From assembly GCF_902493135.1 (NCBI RefSeq), contig NZ_CABUOD010000003.1, positions 106,556-170,555 on the forward strand: a DNA stretch of 64,000 nt. Reading direction: 5' to 3'. The stretch comes from an uncultured Parabacteroides sp. GTDB taxonomy: Bacteria > Bacteroidota > Bacteroidia > Bacteroidales > Tannerellaceae. Shown piece by piece: positions 48,765 to 57,229 of the stretch. The translations under genes were made by a program, and so were the position numbers. How positions within the stretch are numbered: the first letter of the stretch is position 1; each line of letters opens with the position of its first letter. Below the pieces are notes generated by a model. It was not told the DNA's origin. It worked only from the letters and a program-made list of their open reading frames with translations, and searched no databases.

Positions 48765-49440
48765 CTCTTTGTTTTTTTAATTCAATTTCAAGCCATCTTG
48801 CAAAATGGGACATTGCATCCTTTGTGGATTTCATACTCTCGCCCTCGTTCTGAAGTTTCGCAAAGAATCTTTTCAAATACTCATGAAAGGAATCAAGCGT
48901 AAAGTCACTGAATCCAGAACTACGAGTATTCATTGTTAACGTTTCAGCCCACACCTGATTAGATACAAGCCTGTCATAACATTCTTTCAATGGCTTCTCT
49001 AAAATATCGGACGAAGGAAAGCTTCCATGCGCTTGCGCGTTAGAGAGAGAGTTATTATTATCATTTACATTATCAGGCTCATTATAGTTATCTTTGTTAT
49101 CACTTGTTGGATTTGTTACGCCTTGATAACATGTGTTATCTTTGTTATCACTTGTTGGATTTGTTATCGTGGACTTATGGCGAATCGCCATTCCTTTTTT
49201 CCCGGCTTCACTCCTTTTAGCGATAAGGCAATTATATTTGTCATTATTGGAATCTATCTGCTTCTTTATAAAAGAAAATGCCATTTTAGCCAGCGGTTTC
49301 AGCTCCGATAGCATCCCCGATGCAGCATACCTAATTATTGCATCGTACACCTCAAGTCTGACCTCCGAAGGATATTCCATTAACACTTCCTGCCACTCTA
49401 TATAGAAGACAAAAGACTTTCTTTTCGTATCATTCCCCAT
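48631..49440 (-). CDS. Replication initiator-like protein (DUF6291 type)
   Basis: 269 residues. N-terminal FVFYIEWQEVLMEYPSEVRLEVYDAIIRYA and FSFIKKQIDSNNDKY are typical of DUF6291; the C-terminal part (SFHEYLKRFFAKL, AMSHFARWLEIE) resembles DnaT/DnaD-like C-terminal blocks. A low-complexity linker encodes NPTSDNKDN twice because of a 32-bp DNA repeat. The layout is like lambda O, where the origin is inside the initiator gene. Confidence 0.75.
   Translation of the reverse strand: MGNDTKRKSFVFYIEWQEVLMEYPSEVRLEVYDAIIRYAASGMLSELKPLAKMAFSFIKKQIDSNNDKYNCLIAKRSEAGKKGMAIRHKSTITNPTSDNKDNTCYQGVTNPTSDNKDNYNEPDNVNDNNNSLSNAQAHGSFPSSDILEKPLKECYDRLVSNQVWAETLTMNTRSSGFSDFTLDSFHEYLKRFFAKLQNEGESMKSTKDAMSHFARWLEIELKKQRDDRARAKTFGGATKATGPFVQGKIGKSASLQSDPTAPKDYSGTF
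49087..49166. repeat. Two 32-bp direct repeats, candidate replication origin
   Basis: The same 32 bases occur at 49087-49118 and 49135-49166 (period 48) inside the initiator gene. Each contains two GTTATC; a GATAAC sits between them. Iteron-like. Confidence 0.5.
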
Positions 49441-49477
49441 CTTTGATATTATTTGACAATCAGTTATTTATCACTTG

Positions 49478-49508
49478 TAAAGTTAACTTTATAACACGAA
49501 ATGCGCAA
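49478..49508 (-). promoter_or_regulatory. Promoter of the replication genes
   Basis: Minus strand TTG (49506-49508), 20 bp, TAACTTTA (49478-49485). Lies in the 107-base gap upstream of the initiator gene. No palindrome of either type is present. Confidence 0.5.
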
Positions 49509-49547
49509 GCATAAATATCTGAATATCTTATACTTAAACATTATTTA

Positions 49548-49991
49548 TCAATAACCTTTTCGTTGTAAAGCCATATCCTGCTTAGCAAAAGATATTTGCG
49601 TCCGAATGTTATCTCCGGCATGTACAAGAGTCCGATTTATCCTATCCAGCCACGTAACAAGCTGGTTAGCCGTTACACTCTGTGCAGAAACAAACTTCAT
49701 CGCAACAGTGGCAGGAACACGTGATATGAACTCCATGTGAGTAGCATATACACTCGCTGCCACTTCATCCTGATAGGCTTTAGCATCAGCAAGGAGCTTG
49801 CCGGAACGAGCTAAGTAGACGTTTATGTCAGTAAGACGGTCTATAAGTTCCTTCGGATTGTCGCTCGCTATTGTTTCAAGAAACGACTGCATTTCCTCTA
49901 TCTCTTTTACGATGGGGAACAGCGGACAACTATCGATAAGGCAATTTCCTTCGCTATCGCTTTTCGGGCAATATTTGCAATTTATATCCAT
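49548..49991 (-). CDS. Hypothetical protein with Cys motif
   Basis: 147 residues. N-terminal CKYCPKSDSEGNCLIDSC, then long helices. The cysteine block could bind metal. One-base overlap with the VRR-NUC gene indicates coupling. Confidence 0.5.
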   Translation of the reverse strand: MDINCKYCPKSDSEGNCLIDSCPLFPIVKEIEEMQSFLETIASDNPKELIDRLTDINVYLARSGKLLADAKAYQDEVAASVYATHMEFISRVPATVAMKFVSAQSVTANQLVTWLDRINRTLVHAGDNIRTQISFAKQDMALQRKGY

Positions 49992-50398
49992 TACACATCG
50001 TTTAAATATTCAGTTACAACTTTCATAAACTCATCCAGCGAACGGCAAACAACATACTTGTTGCCGGTTGCTTCTACTTCCTTTTGCCACTTTTTCTGCG
50101 TTTCAGATTGCCTACCTAATTTGGTCTTCATTTCTACGCATAAAGCTCCGTATTGCCGATTTCTTTTTAATAAGATCAGATCAGCTACGCCAGCGACAAC
50201 TCCTTCTTCTTTCAATATGGATCCTGTTTTTATATCGCGCCTTCCACCATTAGGAATAGCAAATAAAATATTTCTCAATTTTGGATATTTCAACCGGAAC
50301 CAACTGACACATGCGACTTGCGTTTGATGCTCCTCGTCAGATGGAGGCTTCCGCGTCTTCTTCTGTTGATACATCTTCTTCAACTCGTCGTATCTCAT
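49991..50398 (-). CDS. VRR-NUC domain nuclease
   Basis: 135 residues from MRYDELKKM (ATG at 50398); the longer reading overlaps the previous gene too far. PNGGRRDIKTGSILKEEGVVAGVADLILLKRN and LCVEMKTKLGRQSETQKKW give the PD-(D/E)xK-type VRR-NUC signature (D, ExK). Phage members resolve DNA junctions or trim ends. Confidence 0.85.
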   Translation of the reverse strand: MRYDELKKMYQQKKTRKPPSDEEHQTQVACVSWFRLKYPKLRNILFAIPNGGRRDIKTGSILKEEGVVAGVADLILLKRNRQYGALCVEMKTKLGRQSETQKKWQKEVEATGNKYVVCRSLDEFMKVVTEYLNDV

Positions 50399-51035
50399 CG
50401 TCATCTCCTCCTTTCTCGCTTGTAATGATTGGTGATGATCCTTGTGTTTTATCAATGGTAGTAGACGTTTCACCAGCCGATACGGTTACCTTGCAGCCAT
50501 TCGGAATACTGTCTACAAATTTCTTTACCTCTTTTTTGAAAGACGTATCTTGCTTAGGCACGGACGATTCTTTATTACTGATATCAGAGGCTTTTTCCGC
50601 ACTCGCATCGAAAGGGAAAATATCCATAATCTGAGTCTCCGCAACGGATGCGATAGTGTAGTCGGCAAGCGTGCCTTTCATACCTTCTTCAAATACTTCA
50701 ATAGCTTCCTTCAAGCTGGATGCTTGAGCCAACATATTAGCGGCTGTTTTCTTCTCGAATCCGGCTTTTTCATCGAGCGTGATGAAAAAGACCTTGATCT
50801 TGTAGTAGCGATCTCCGTTTTCGTTAAAGAATATTTCAAAGTACCGCTTACGTGTTACATCGGCAACCGTAAACTCTCCGGAGATAAACGGGCGGATTTC
50901 TTCGATGATCCGGGCTTCCGCCTCTGTGAACGAAAGAGCATCCACTAAATAGGGTTCCGTTACTTTCTTTTGCATTCCGTTCTCCATGACCTTGTCGTAG
51001 GAGATTTTACATTCAAACCAGTTGTGCATTGCCAT
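50337..51035 (-). CDS. DUF4494 protein
   Basis: 232 residues. NWFECKISYDKVMENGMQKKVTEPYLVDALSFTEAEARI and RRYFEIFFNENGDRYYKIKV-type pattern identify DUF4494, common in Bacteroidales phages next to recombination genes. The C-terminal 80 residues are acidic and low complexity. Confidence 0.75.
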   Translation of the reverse strand: MAMHNWFECKISYDKVMENGMQKKVTEPYLVDALSFTEAEARIIEEIRPFISGEFTVADVTRKRYFEIFFNENGDRYYKIKVFFITLDEKAGFEKKTAANMLAQASSLKEAIEVFEEGMKGTLADYTIASVAETQIMDIFPFDASAEKASDISNKESSVPKQDTSFKKEVKKFVDSIPNGCKVTVSAGETSTTIDKTQGSSPIITSEKGGDDDEIRRVEEDVSTEEDAEASI

Positions 51036-51037
51036 AG

Positions 51038-51499
51038 TTAATCCTCCTCTTGTTTTACTAATTTTCTAATCAATTCTTTATTCCATCCTTGGATAAATCC
51101 GTTTTCGTCAATATCCATGATGATGTAATCGCCGTAGCCATTATCTTTAGGACACATAATTTCAGGAACATACCCATTGTAAGATTCAATGACATCCATG
51201 TCTGCATCAAGAATATCGCATTGAAAGTCATCGCACACTTTATAATGAACGTCGGCGTCAAATCCTTTTTCCCAATTGACTATTTGACCTGTTTCTATAT
51301 CAATAAGCGGTCGCCATCGGTAATTTTGCCCAATCAGGATATGGTTATTGTCATCTATAAATTCAGCACAAGGAATAGTTGGCGGATTCGCATAATCACT
51401 TATCCCGTTTACATCTGTATCTTCCCAATAGCGGACACCAGCATCGACTTTCAAGAACTTAGCTTCAAAGTCAGTTGGTTTGTTGATTGTTATTTTCAT
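51038..51499 (-). CDS. Hypothetical protein
   Basis: 153 residues, beta-rich and acidic (FLKVDAGVRYWEDTDVNG, GDYIIMDIDENGFIQGW). No family recognised. Overlaps the next upstream gene by 29 bases. Confidence 0.5.
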   Translation of the reverse strand: MKITINKPTDFEAKFLKVDAGVRYWEDTDVNGISDYANPPTIPCAEFIDDNNHILIGQNYRWRPLIDIETGQIVNWEKGFDADVHYKVCDDFQCDILDADMDVIESYNGYVPEIMCPKDNGYGDYIIMDIDENGFIQGWNKELIRKLVKQEED

Positions 51500-51653
51500 T
51501 TGATTCCAATTTATTCTTTAATTTCTTACTCATTTTCCTGCACTGCCTTGTCTTATCTTGCTCGCAAGGCTTCTTGCAATATTTGTCTATCAATTCAGCA
51601 CTCTTTTCAAGAAGGCGAATGAGGTTCTGTATGTCGGTCTTGCATAATTCCAT
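51471..51653 (-). CDS. Small cysteine-containing protein
   Basis: 60 residues. LIRLLEKSAELIDKYCKKPCEQDKTRQCRKMSKKL; helical with a three-Cys cluster. Function unknown. Confidence 0.5.
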   Translation of the reverse strand: MELCKTDIQNLIRLLEKSAELIDKYCKKPCEQDKTRQCRKMSKKLKNKLESNENNNQQTN

Positions 51654-51659
51654 AGCCGT

Positions 51660-52592
51660 TCATGGAACATCTATCTTATCAAAGTCAATTCCTCTCTCAT
51701 TCATAAAGTCCCCAAGAGCGATAATATTCTCACGTGTGGTAGTAACTTTGAAAGCACGAGTAAGAAGCTCCGGTTGTGCTGGTGCAGTCTGTTCTTTAGG
51801 TTGCGCCATGAAAGCTGACTGTTCATTAATAGCTTGGTTGGCTCTATCAAATGGATTGGAGAAGCGTGTTTTCGGCTGTTCTGCTTCTGTCTTTCTACGT
51901 GCTTCTTCCTCTGCTTTTCGTTCTTGTTCGGCTTTGATGCGTGCCTTTTCTGCTGCTTTAGCGCGTTCACGCTGTTCTTTCAAACGGTTGGCGTATTGAA
52001 TGGCGTTGTTGATATTAAGCGTGTCCATGTAATAGGTACGGAGAACATCAAAGTCATCACCGAAGGTTTTCAAGGTTTCAATGTCCTTTTCAACCAGAGC
52101 GAATATGGTATCAATATCATTGCAGACAGACTTCATGCTTACAGACTTATTGAGCCAGTCCGCTTTGAATACCTTATTGAAATCAACAAGGTTTACGTTC
52201 ATACCATCAAAGTAGGTTTTAATGGTTGCACGCTTCTTGTCTTTATACTGCTGCTCGTTTTGCTTGACTACTACGTCAATTTTAGCGGAGCAGTCACCAA
52301 TCAGTTTTACAGTCTCTGTGATAACTTCCTTGAACTCTCCGAAAGGCTTCATAAACTCTTTCTCTATTTCAAGGCGTTTGGCATTGAGAGCCTTGGCAGC
52401 TTTATTAAGAGCCGCCTTGTCTTTCTTTGCTTGGTCGATGTTATCATCTGTGTAGTTGGATATATCATACTTTGGCAGATTTGCCATTACAATATCTCTG
52501 ATTTGCTTTGCGTTAGTAGTAAGACTACCTAATGTTTTTTCACTTACGACCAGTTCGAGGTCGGTTTCTTGAATTGCTAATTGGGTGTTCAT
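51660..52592 (-). CDS. DUF1351 protein
   Basis: 310 residues. ELVVSEKTLGSLTTNAKQIRDIV, the long KKDKAALNKAAKALNAKRLEIEKEFMKP helix, and the RAKAAEKARIKAEQERKAEEEARRK coiled coil identify DUF1351, a companion of phage recombination genes. C-terminal 60 residues (ELLTRAFKVTTTRENIIALGDFMNERGI) form a small separate domain. Confidence 0.8.
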   Translation of the reverse strand: MNTQLAIQETDLELVVSEKTLGSLTTNAKQIRDIVMANLPKYDISNYTDDNIDQAKKDKAALNKAAKALNAKRLEIEKEFMKPFGEFKEVITETVKLIGDCSAKIDVVVKQNEQQYKDKKRATIKTYFDGMNVNLVDFNKVFKADWLNKSVSMKSVCNDIDTIFALVEKDIETLKTFGDDFDVLRTYYMDTLNINNAIQYANRLKEQRERAKAAEKARIKAEQERKAEEEARRKTEAEQPKTRFSNPFDRANQAINEQSAFMAQPKEQTAPAQPELLTRAFKVTTTRENIIALGDFMNERGIDFDKIDVP

Positions 52593-52596
52593 AACT

Positions 52597-53052
52597 CTAT
52601 TTGTTTTTGATTAATTTTTCAAATTCATAATACTCATATATTTCTCCGTTATATTCAGATAGTAATTTGTTTATCCAATCGGTATCGCATCTCCCACCAT
52701 AATACACGTAGCATTTATTTAAGCTTTCAATATCTGAATATGCGATGTTTGACAATACACCGTCGAACATAAGTTTTGCTGCTTTAGTTAGACCATCCCA
52801 CCATTGACCGAAGCAATGAGTTGTGCTTCCATCTGACATTTTCAAATCAAACTCTCTACCTGCAAATGCCTGAAAATTTTTAGAAGGACTTTTATAAAAA
52901 TAGAAGTTATATATTCCTTCATCTTCTCCGATTATTGTTTCATGATCGAACTGTGTGTGGATAAACTCAACTTTACGATTGAATACGAAAAATAATTGTC
53001 CGGATTTGCCTTGGACTATAGCCTCAATTCTTATTAGCTCTTTTGTATTCAT
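52597..53052 (-). CDS. Hypothetical protein
   Basis: 151 residues. FDLKMSDGSTTHCFGQWWDGLTKAAKLM is the most conserved-looking stretch. No family recognised; ATGA overlap with the upstream gene. Confidence 0.5.
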   Translation of the reverse strand: MNTKELIRIEAIVQGKSGQLFFVFNRKVEFIHTQFDHETIIGEDEGIYNFYFYKSPSKNFQAFAGREFDLKMSDGSTTHCFGQWWDGLTKAAKLMFDGVLSNIAYSDIESLNKCYVYYGGRCDTDWINKLLSEYNGEIYEYYEFEKLIKNK

Positions 53053-53261
53053 AGCTCTATCATTTTTAAGTTTCTATTTCGGAAAGCCTCATGTTGCTCC
53101 TTAGTTTTAAGCCATTGAAGGCATCTTTTAGTATCTGGAACAGTAAGCTGGGCTACTACTCCTAACATTTCATCAAATGATAGTTCTTCGGTGCTTTTGT
53201 CTCCTACATGGACATCAAAGCATCCATTATCGAGCTGTTTGATTATAATATCTGGCTTCAT
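53049..53261 (-). CDS. Small hypothetical protein
   Basis: 70 residues. ELSFDEMLGVVAQLTVPDTKRCLQWLKTKEQHEAFR; helical second half. Function unknown. Confidence 0.5.
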   Translation of the reverse strand: MKPDIIIKQLDNGCFDVHVGDKSTEELSFDEMLGVVAQLTVPDTKRCLQWLKTKEQHEAFRNRNLKMIEL

Positions 53262-53263
53262 TA

Positions 53264-53734
53264 CTATACACGCTTTAAGATTCTACTATATTTATCAGCT
53301 ACACGTTCAATAACTTCTGCATTTTCTTCGGAAAGCCATTCTTTAGCGACATTCCAAGCTATACTTTTTGAAGCTTTGAAATTATCAATGCGTGTAGAAT
53401 GATGCGACAATCGTCCTTCGGTAGGTTTCAATCCTTTGTCGTGAAGTTCGCATAATCCATTATGGAAAAACACACAAAATTCCTCGCCAGCTATCGCTTG
53501 AATCATAGGGATTGGAATATCAATCACCCTCATTATTATGCCAGCTCCCCATAAGGTCGGAGCTAACTTGTCGGTATATCCGGCATCTATAAGGTTCTCT
53601 ATATCTTGCGGAGTGCCGAGACACGGGGTATGACATTGCATTTTACACAACGAGCATTTGCATTCGCAAGGTTTCCTGCCTGTTTTGCGGATAATGCGAT
53701 GAAGTTGAGTTTCTTTTATTAATAGTTTACCCAT
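53264..53734 (-). CDS. YkgJ-like cysteine cluster protein
   Basis: 156 residues. CECKCSLCKMQCHTPCLGTPQDIENLIDAG is the CxCxxCxxxCxxxC start of YkgJ-like Zn/Fe proteins, and C-terminal EEFCVFFHNGLCELHDKGLKPTEGRLSHH completes the family pattern. Function unsettled. Confidence 0.75.
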   Translation of the reverse strand: MGKLLIKETQLHRIIRKTGRKPCECKCSLCKMQCHTPCLGTPQDIENLIDAGYTDKLAPTLWGAGIIMRVIDIPIPMIQAIAGEEFCVFFHNGLCELHDKGLKPTEGRLSHHSTRIDNFKASKSIAWNVAKEWLSEENAEVIERVADKYSRILKRV

Positions 53735-54101
53735 TGCTTTCTTTACTAAGTTCTTCTAATATTTGCTTTACTATGTCATAATATGGAAGCTGCCAGTCTT
53801 TGGCAATATCATCAATACTATCATCATAGTGGTTGTCATAGACGTATTGCTTTATACATTCAAGAAATGATTCATCATCAAGCCCATTGTCATCACAATC
53901 GTCATACATATCGAGCTTATGTGCTATGGTACTGCATTCCTCATGCGTTATCCAATCATAAATTTGTCCGTCATATACATTTGTTTGGCGGTCGTATTTT
54001 TGACCAACTTTTATTGTCCCACCACAGAACATACATTTATGCTCTTTACGGGAAACAGGATGAATATCTCTTAAAATTTGCACCATATCATTCTGTATCA
54101 A
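53727..54101 (-). CDS. Putative zinc-finger protein
   Basis: 124 residues (119 if started at MVQILRDIHP). SRKEHKCMFCGGTIKVGQKYDRQT with later THEEC gives a CxxC...HxxxC finger. Acidic C-terminal half. Overlaps both neighbours. Confidence 0.55.
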   Translation of the reverse strand: MIQNDMVQILRDIHPVSRKEHKCMFCGGTIKVGQKYDRQTNVYDGQIYDWITHEECSTIAHKLDMYDDCDDNGLDDESFLECIKQYVYDNHYDDSIDDIAKDWQLPYYDIVKQILEELSKESNG

Positions 54102-54762
54102 TTAGTTCATCAATAATATCGTTGGCTATACGGATTCTCTTCTCTATCATATCGAAGCATGAATAATCCGGGGCTATCCGCACAATGTGTATAGGATTTC
54201 TTTGATATGGGCAATACACAGTGAAATCACACCAGCTTGCACCTGTAACCATCATGTGAGATTGGCATTGAAAGAAATATTCTGGCTTCGCCATTAGCAA
54301 CCCGGCATTGTCGGTAACTTCTATCTTGTACTTCATAAAAGTATTTTGATTGGGACATTTTACCTCTAATGTGCCTTTCTCTCCATCATCACCATAATAG
54401 TAACCATCAGGAGATGAACCAAAGTTTGGGATGCTCGGATGAATACAAAGACCTGTTTCAACCATATTTCTACCTGTCTTTTTAATGTACAGTTTGCGAG
54501 CATTCTCTTCTTGAATATTTCCCCATTCAATAGCCTTTGATGAGAAACCTACTTGTTGTAGGTACATTTCAAATAATTCATCATCTTCAATAATGGAGGG
54601 ACTCATATCCCTTTCAGCGGCAAGTTGGTAGATATATGCTTTAGCGGTATCGCCGAACATTTCATCTTTCTTACGACTGGATTTCATTAAATCACCGACA
54701 CGGGAGCCGGTGATTTTACCAAGACGTTTTCTATACCATTCTAATGTATGCTGGGCTTCCAT
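54088..54762 (-). CDS. YqaJ-family exonuclease
   Basis: 224 residues. Lambda-exonuclease fold: HTLEWYRKRLGKITGSRVGDLM, SKAIEWGNIQEENARKLY, FGSSPDGYYYG, GTLEVKCPN (ExK) and YFFQCQSHMMVTG. It degrades one strand at double-stranded ends to load RecT. Its start overlaps the RecT stop by one base. Confidence 0.9.
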   Translation of the reverse strand: MEAQHTLEWYRKRLGKITGSRVGDLMKSSRKKDEMFGDTAKAYIYQLAAERDMSPSIIEDDELFEMYLQQVGFSSKAIEWGNIQEENARKLYIKKTGRNMVETGLCIHPSIPNFGSSPDGYYYGDDGEKGTLEVKCPNQNTFMKYKIEVTDNAGLLMAKPEYFFQCQSHMMVTGASWCDFTVYCPYQRNPIHIVRIAPDYSCFDMIEKRIRIANDIIDELIDTE

Positions 54763-55517
54763 TACAATAAAGTCTTTTGCTGAGGTTGCTTACTTGTATT
54801 AGTCTGTGGTTGTTCTGTAGGAGCAGTAACTTTCGGTTCTTTAACACCTGCTGCTTTTTCGGCAAGCTCAGCTAACTTGTCTTTAGATTTGATTTCTTCA
54901 TATTCAGCATCTTGAACTGTAACAGATTCTTCTTGTGTGTACATTGCTCCAAGTTGAGCAGGAAACGCTTCGCGTAAAGCCTGAACTTTGGCAATCTTGG
55001 AAATCATGGTAGATTTCTTTTCGTTCCAAATGGATTGCTTCTTATCATACTCAGAAAGATTAACCTTGGCGATAATCGGAAATTTTCTGTCTGAACGGTA
55101 AACTTCACACCAACCACCTACAAGTGTATCAGTCTTTTCGTTGAAGAAGCACCCTTCTACTTCGACTATCTGATTATCTCTAATAAGGATTATTCCAGCT
55201 TTAAAGCCTTCGTATTGCTCATTAGCATCAGCACGTTTGAAAAATGCTTCTTTGCTGACGATCATTTGCGCAGGCTGTTGCCCGAATTTAACAAGATAGG
55301 CTTCGTTAAGAAACGGATTGAGTTGGTTGAATTTACATATGCTTATAAATTGTACAATGTCTTGGTCAGACACTTGACCGTTACCTTTAGTAAGATAGTT
55401 ACGCACAATATCAAATGATAATGCAACATCATTACCAGCCACCTGATAGATAGTTTTACCTTTACCGAATATGGCTAATGCCTCTGATTCTTGATTTACT
55501 TGATTCTTTTCTTCCAT
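54762..55517 (-). CDS. recT: RecT-family annealing protein
   Basis: 251 residues. ISICKFNQLNPFLNEAYLVKFGQQPAQMIVSKEAFFKRADANEQYEG is the RecT core, followed by SIWNEKKSTMISKIAKVQALREAFP. The C-terminus is acidic then basic and low complexity. It pairs with the YqaJ exonuclease for recombination. TATAGAGCAATG start. Confidence 0.92.
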   Translation of the reverse strand: MEEKNQVNQESEALAIFGKGKTIYQVAGNDVALSFDIVRNYLTKGNGQVSDQDIVQFISICKFNQLNPFLNEAYLVKFGQQPAQMIVSKEAFFKRADANEQYEGFKAGIILIRDNQIVEVEGCFFNEKTDTLVGGWCEVYRSDRKFPIIAKVNLSEYDKKQSIWNEKKSTMISKIAKVQALREAFPAQLGAMYTQEESVTVQDAEYEEIKSKDKLAELAEKAAGVKEPKVTAPTEQPQTNTSKQPQQKTLL

Positions 55518-55528
55518 TGCTCTATATT

Positions 55529-55705
55529 TTAAAGTTGATCATTTTTGTAAGTATCATACACGATACCGATGGCAGACAAGATGTTTTCCAGTCTTTTGCA
55601 TCGATTCTGATAGTCGCAAGCCAATACGATGCTTGCCTGTATATTCAATGCGTAGTCCACAAGTTCTTCGTGCTCCATGGCCTGTAGTTCTTCTATTGTC
55701 TTCAT
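55529..55705 (-). CDS. 58-aa helical protein
   Basis: Reads MKTIEELQAMEHEELVDYAL, then NIQASIVLACDYQNRCKRLE and NILSAIGIVYDTYKNDQL. Coiled-coil-like and similar in style to small phage early proteins. Clear coding pattern, too short for standard cut-offs. Confidence 0.65.
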   Translation of the reverse strand: MKTIEELQAMEHEELVDYALNIQASIVLACDYQNRCKRLENILSAIGIVYDTYKNDQL

Positions 55706-55719
55706 GATGCTTTGTTTTT

Positions 55720-55848
55720 TTAATAGTTATATGTACTCATCTCGAATCTCCAATCATCGACCATTTCCAGGTATTCGTCATTTTCATCTTCATCGCCGTC
55801 ATAATCGGTATGGCCATCCGGCAACTGTATCAGTATTTCCTTTCCCAT
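55720..55848 (-). CDS. 42-aa acidic protein
   Basis: Reads MGKEILIQLPDGHTDYDGDE and ends MVDDWRFEMSTYNY, from the ATG at 55848, three bases after the stop of the upstream membrane protein. A longer frame exists upstream but overlaps that gene. Confidence 0.55.
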   Translation of the reverse strand: MGKEILIQLPDGHTDYDGDEDENDEYLEMVDDWRFEMSTYNY

Positions 55849-55850
55849 GG

Positions 55851-56006
55851 TCACCAATATTTGTATATGGTTATGCACATAATTGCAGACATGGCGGACA
55901 AAAGGAAGTGAACGGAGTTGTAGAACCCTCCGATAAAGCATATAAATGCAAGGATTGCAAACATCATGCAGAATACCATCTGCAGGAATGAATTGAATTG
56001 TATCAT
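55851..56006 (-). CDS. 51-aa membrane protein
   Basis: Hydrophobic throughout: MVFCMMFAILAFICFIGGFY and HFLLSAMSAIMCITIYKYW form two transmembrane segments. First gene after promoter 56029-56036. Possible superinfection-exclusion or holin-like role, not shown. Confidence 0.6.
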   Translation of the reverse strand: MIQFNSFLQMVFCMMFAILAFICFIGGFYNSVHFLLSAMSAIMCITIYKYW

Positions 56007-56028
56007 ATTGATTATCTTTTATTTAGCA

Positions 56029-56098
56029 TAAAAATAACTATTTATAGCGGTTTATAAAAGCCATAAACACTTAAATATCAATACATTACCTATGTTTA
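56029..56098 (-). promoter_or_regulatory. Probable promoter with half operator
   Basis: TATTTTTA (56029-56036) on the minus strand; no good -33 TTG at the right spacing. GTTTAAC at about 56093-56099 is half of the type-2 palindrome. Confidence 0.35.
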
Positions 56099-56373
56099 AC
56101 TTTAGACTTTTGTATCAATTCTAAAGCGAGATTTGCATCAATTGCGATCTTTCTTCCAAACTGAGACGTAGCTTTATCTATAATACCGCTGTTCTTCACT
56201 TTCTGAGCTGTGGCATTTGAGCACTTCAGTAGTCCGGCAAGCCCGGATATGCCATACACGAAAGTTCTTTCCTGTTTACAAGCGACAGACTCTTGCTTTA
56301 TAGGGGATTCCCTCTTCTGTAATTCAAGAAATTCACCTACGGTTAATTGCCATAAAGGGGTATTTAGATTCAT
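56086..56373 (-). CDS. DUF3853 helix-turn-helix protein
   Basis: 95 residues from MNLNTPLWQLTVGEFLEL (ATG at 56373, four bases after the upstream stop). RTFVYGISGLAGLLKCSNATAQKVKNSGIIDKATSQFGRKIAID is the DUF3853 DNA-binding region, related to excisionase/MerR-like folds. Likely a regulator or excisionase of the prophage. Confidence 0.75.
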   Translation of the reverse strand: MNLNTPLWQLTVGEFLELQKRESPIKQESVACKQERTFVYGISGLAGLLKCSNATAQKVKNSGIIDKATSQFGRKIAIDANLALELIQKSKVKHR

Positions 56374-56377
56374 GGTA

Positions 56378-56929
56378 TTAATCTTTAAAAAGGTTGTTTT
56401 TATGCGCATACTGGATAAACTCAGACTTCTCGTGAATCCCAAGCTTGATGTATACAGACTTGATATGATTTTTCACAGTGTGAGGTGAAAGATATAATTT
56501 ATCCGCTATCTCTTCATTATTGCATCCATCATATATCATTTTCATTACGCGCATTTCTGCATCTGATATGCGACTGTTGAACTTTGGGCAACATACTATA
56601 TTTTCATGCGGGCATCTACCACGCATGGGGCAATTTATGCGTTCAAAATTGAAATGTCCTTTTCTGTCAATATCCTTCGTGGTATTATCAAGTTTGCCGA
56701 AATTGCACCGGCAAAATTGGTCAACAATGAGATACTGAAAGTAGGGAATGTTCTGTGCGCTCTTTTGAAACCATTTAACGAGGTCTTTATATGCTTCTGG
56801 ATAAAATTCACGTATCCTGTAAAGCATGTCTTTGACAAGCTCTATGTTGTGCTCGGTTACCTGTTCATTTTTGCCATCAGATATATACCACAGCTCGTCT
56901 TCGTATATGTAAAACTCTAAATCTCTCAT
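56378..56929 (-). CDS. LuxR-type HTH regulator with cysteine cluster
   Basis: 183 residues. C-terminal GerE/LuxR HTH: SDAEMRVMKMIYDGCNNEEIADKLYLSPHTVKNHIKSVYIKLGI. Before it is a Cys block (CRCNFGK, CPMRGRCPHENIVCCPKF) that may bind a metal. N-terminal 70 residues form a helical sensor-like part. A family common on Bacteroidales mobile elements; probably controls lytic genes. CATAGAGCAATG start. Confidence 0.8.
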   Translation of the reverse strand: MRDLEFYIYEDELWYISDGKNEQVTEHNIELVKDMLYRIREFYPEAYKDLVKWFQKSAQNIPYFQYLIVDQFCRCNFGKLDNTTKDIDRKGHFNFERINCPMRGRCPHENIVCCPKFNSRISDAEMRVMKMIYDGCNNEEIADKLYLSPHTVKNHIKSVYIKLGIHEKSEFIQYAHKNNLFKD

Positions 56930-56941
56930 TGCTCTATGCTT

Positions 56942-57196
56942 TTAGTCGTTCCACAAGTTTTCAGCAGGTATGCCGGTTATCTCTGAAATAGTCTGAATAT
57001 GCAATGGATTATCTGGTCTAATACCGTATAAAATCCAATTACGTGCTGTTGCAAGAGTAACTCCACACCGTACAGCAATACTGTTTATTAAAGCCTTTTT
57101 CGGATGGGTAGGCTCTGGTAGGTTCTTGTAATAGCTCCGCAGGGTCATTATTTGGCCTTTTTCAGCGAAGCTATTTGAGTTGTTGATAGTTTCCAT
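56942..57196 (-). CDS. Cro-like HTH protein
   Basis: 84 residues (68 from the inner MTLRSYYKNLPEP). INSIAVRCGVTLATARNWILYGIRP is the helix-turn-helix; TISEITGIPAENLWND follows. Divergent from the repressor gene, so it is in Cro position as first leftward gene. Confidence 0.7.
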   Translation of the reverse strand: METINNSNSFAEKGQIMTLRSYYKNLPEPTHPKKALINSIAVRCGVTLATARNWILYGIRPDNPLHIQTISEITGIPAENLWND

Positions 57197-57229
57197 TATA
57201 TTTGTTGTGTTATAATTAATTAGTAATGC

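Noticed and set aside
49087..49166. CRISPR-like repeats
   Set aside because: Only two direct repeats, inside a coding gene; not a CRISPR array.
55677..55991. 104-codon plus-strand frame
   Set aside because: It runs antisense to three small minus-strand genes in a coupled operon and shows no protein-like pattern.
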